Source: Prevotellaceae bacterium UBA2448
GTDB lineage: Bacteria > Bacteroidota > Bacteroidia > Bacteroidales > Bacteroidaceae
Direction of reading: 5' to 3'
DNA length: 6,311 bases
NCBI GenBank assembly: GCA_002342585.1
Contig: DDQG01000032.1
Location: 1 to 6,311 of the forward strand
The position numbers and the translations under genes are program-made. The notes beneath the pieces are model-generated. The model had not been told where the DNA came from. It ran no database searches and saw only the letters and a list, made by a program, of their open reading frames with translations. Below, piece after piece: positions 5,524 to 6,311 of this stretch; position 1 is the first letter of the stretch; each line of letters begins with the position of its first letter.

Positions 5524-6126
5524 ATGCCACGTAGGGCAAGGATAGAATCAGGTACGGGGATATATAATAGGAAGTACGGTCGCGACGGACACCTGTTCAA
5601 AGAGCGTTTTAAGAGCGAGCCCGTCAACGACATGGAGTACTTCACTGTACTGCTGAGATATATACACCAAAATCCCGTCAAGGCAGGCATAGTAGAAAAG
5701 GTTAAGGACTACGAGTTCAGCTCCTGGGGCGAGTACGACGGCACAGTAGAGCCAGTGTTTCAGATCTGCGATGTCAATACCGTACTGAACCGAATTACCT
5801 TCAAGGACCTGGACGAATGGGTCAACGACCCGCTGGACGATGATGTGTATTGCTTGGATATAGAAGGTTCATCACGTCGTAGACCATCTGATGACCAGGT
5901 ATGGTTGAAGATAAAAGATAAGACAGGCGTGACCAATAGTACTTCATTCCAGCAGTTGGATGAAAATAAAAGAGAAGAAATATTTTTGGAACTAAAAGAC
6001 TGTGGAGCCTCGCTTCGTCAACTGGAGCGCCTGACAGGTATCGGGAAAGGAGTTATTCACCGCATTTGGTACGCAGTGAAAGTCATTGCACCGCCACACT
6101 CTGCTTGCAGAGAACCGTCCCGCTGA
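5524..6126 (+). pseudogene. REP-associated tyrosine transposase (RAYT), internally deleted
   Basis: A 200-aa frame with no stop codons. Residues 1-14 (MPRRARIESGTGIY) are the classic RAYT/IS200-like N-terminus. Residues 15-69 (NRKYGRDGHLFKERFKSEPV, then YFTVLLRYIHQNPVKAGIV and FSSWGEY) are the conserved C-terminal half of the Y1 transposase domain. In intact members about 90-110 residues separate these blocks, including the MPNHxH catalytic HUH motif; here they are fused in frame at about nt 5563-5568. The metal-binding histidines are gone, so the protein should not cut DNA. The C-terminal region keeps a helix-turn-helix (LKDCGASLRQLERLTGIGKGVIHR, 157-180) seen in longer RAYTs. Intact RAYTs act on REP hairpins and are single-copy domesticated transposases. 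The open frame could still yield a DNA-binding remnant. Confidence 0.85.
6099..6112. repeat. Perfect palindrome at the RAYT 3' end
   Basis: CTCTGC-TT-GCAGAG is a 14-bp perfect palindromic pair, able to fold as a 5-bp stem with a CTTG loop. It lies in the last codons of the RAYT remnant (residues H192-R199 region), where the protein looks atypical. It may be a recognition hairpin or chance. Confidence 0.3.
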
Positions 6127-6159
6127 TCAAAAAAACCTTGACACAAAAACAATGATAAT

Positions 6160-6311
6160 ATGACTAAGCTAGAAAATAAAATGAACTGGACCAAAGGCGA
6201 AATAGTCAGTGTCCCGAGGAAAAGCACGCAGATAAAGAGCGGGCTGAAGTCTCACATGCACTTTGTCAGCTCTCGTTACGTCTGCATCCGTGAGGAGGAT
6301 GCAGAACAGTG
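6160..6311 (+). CDS. Start of an unrecognised gene, cut by the window edge
   Basis: Only the first 50 codons are visible, beginning MTKLENKMNWTKGEIVSVPR and continuing with SHMHFVSSRYVCIREEDAEQ. The frame stays open to the edge. A second in-frame ATG at 6181 is an alternative start. The visible part is polar and basic with no signal peptide or membrane segment, and it is too short to assign a family. The ATG lies 33 bp after the RAYT stop; no TAnnTTTG promoter is seen in that gap. Confidence 0.55.
   Translation, partial: MTKLENKMNWTKGEIVSVPRKSTQIKSGLKSHMHFVSSRYVCIREEDAEQ

Noticed and set aside
6138..6161. TTGACA and TAATAT resembling a sigma-70 promoter
   Set aside because: The spacer is only 12 bp, and the other promoters here are of the Bacteroidetes type, which does not use this pair.
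1..6311. CRISPR array, tRNA or rRNA genes
   Set aside because: No regularly spaced direct repeats of CRISPR length, no tRNA-like cloverleaf and no rRNA-like sequence were seen.

Overview
The window reads as a chromosomal accessory region of a Bacteroidales bacterium, most likely Prevotella-like. The grounds are -7 promoter elements of the Bacteroidetes type (TAnnTTTG, often TACCTTTG) at 57-64, 214-221, 3207-3214 and, on the minus strand, 3178-3171; no convincing Shine-Dalgarno sequences ahead of the starts; and moderate GC. The genus is an inference. All supported genes lie on the plus strand.

Region 1 (1-2230) opens with a repeat-rich leader holding one arm of a 17-bp inverted repeat and two tandem GGA-loop hairpins. 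It continues with an apparent operon: an unrecognised 243-aa protein (243-974), a 56-aa basic small protein (988-1158) and a stand-alone ComEC-type metallo-beta-lactamase-fold hydrolase (about 1181-2155) with all its metal-site motifs. A stem-loop with a trailing T run at 2199-2230 probably ends it. The second arm of the inverted repeat (2316-2332) lies just beyond.

Region 2 (2316-3243) holds a 161-aa protein with a SAP/Rho-N-like helical domain followed by a possible winged helix (2357-2842). After it come 400 bases with only tiny ORFs (21 and 33 codons), a hairpin, three CTAAA motifs spaced exactly 10 bp apart, and a possible divergent promoter.

Region 3 (3244-5307) is a three-gene unit with overlapping stop/start codons (4 bp, then 14 bp): a protein resembling the loosely defined TIGR04255 family, a protein with one N-terminal membrane segment, and an unrecognised soluble protein. 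A good -7 element at 3207-3214 drives it. This is the best candidate in the window for an undescribed system. The 243-aa protein of region 1 appears to have a layout similar to the lead gene of region 3, so the two operons may be variants on one theme with different partners.

Region 4 (5308-6311) holds a REP-associated tyrosine transposase (RAYT, IS200-like Y1 family) whose conserved N-terminus is joined directly to its conserved C-terminal half. The HUH catalytic core is missing, so it is probably inactive. The start of a further unrecognised gene runs off the right edge.

Functional links between the genes are inferred from gene order and overlap only. No gene here can be tied to a known named defence system from the sequence alone.
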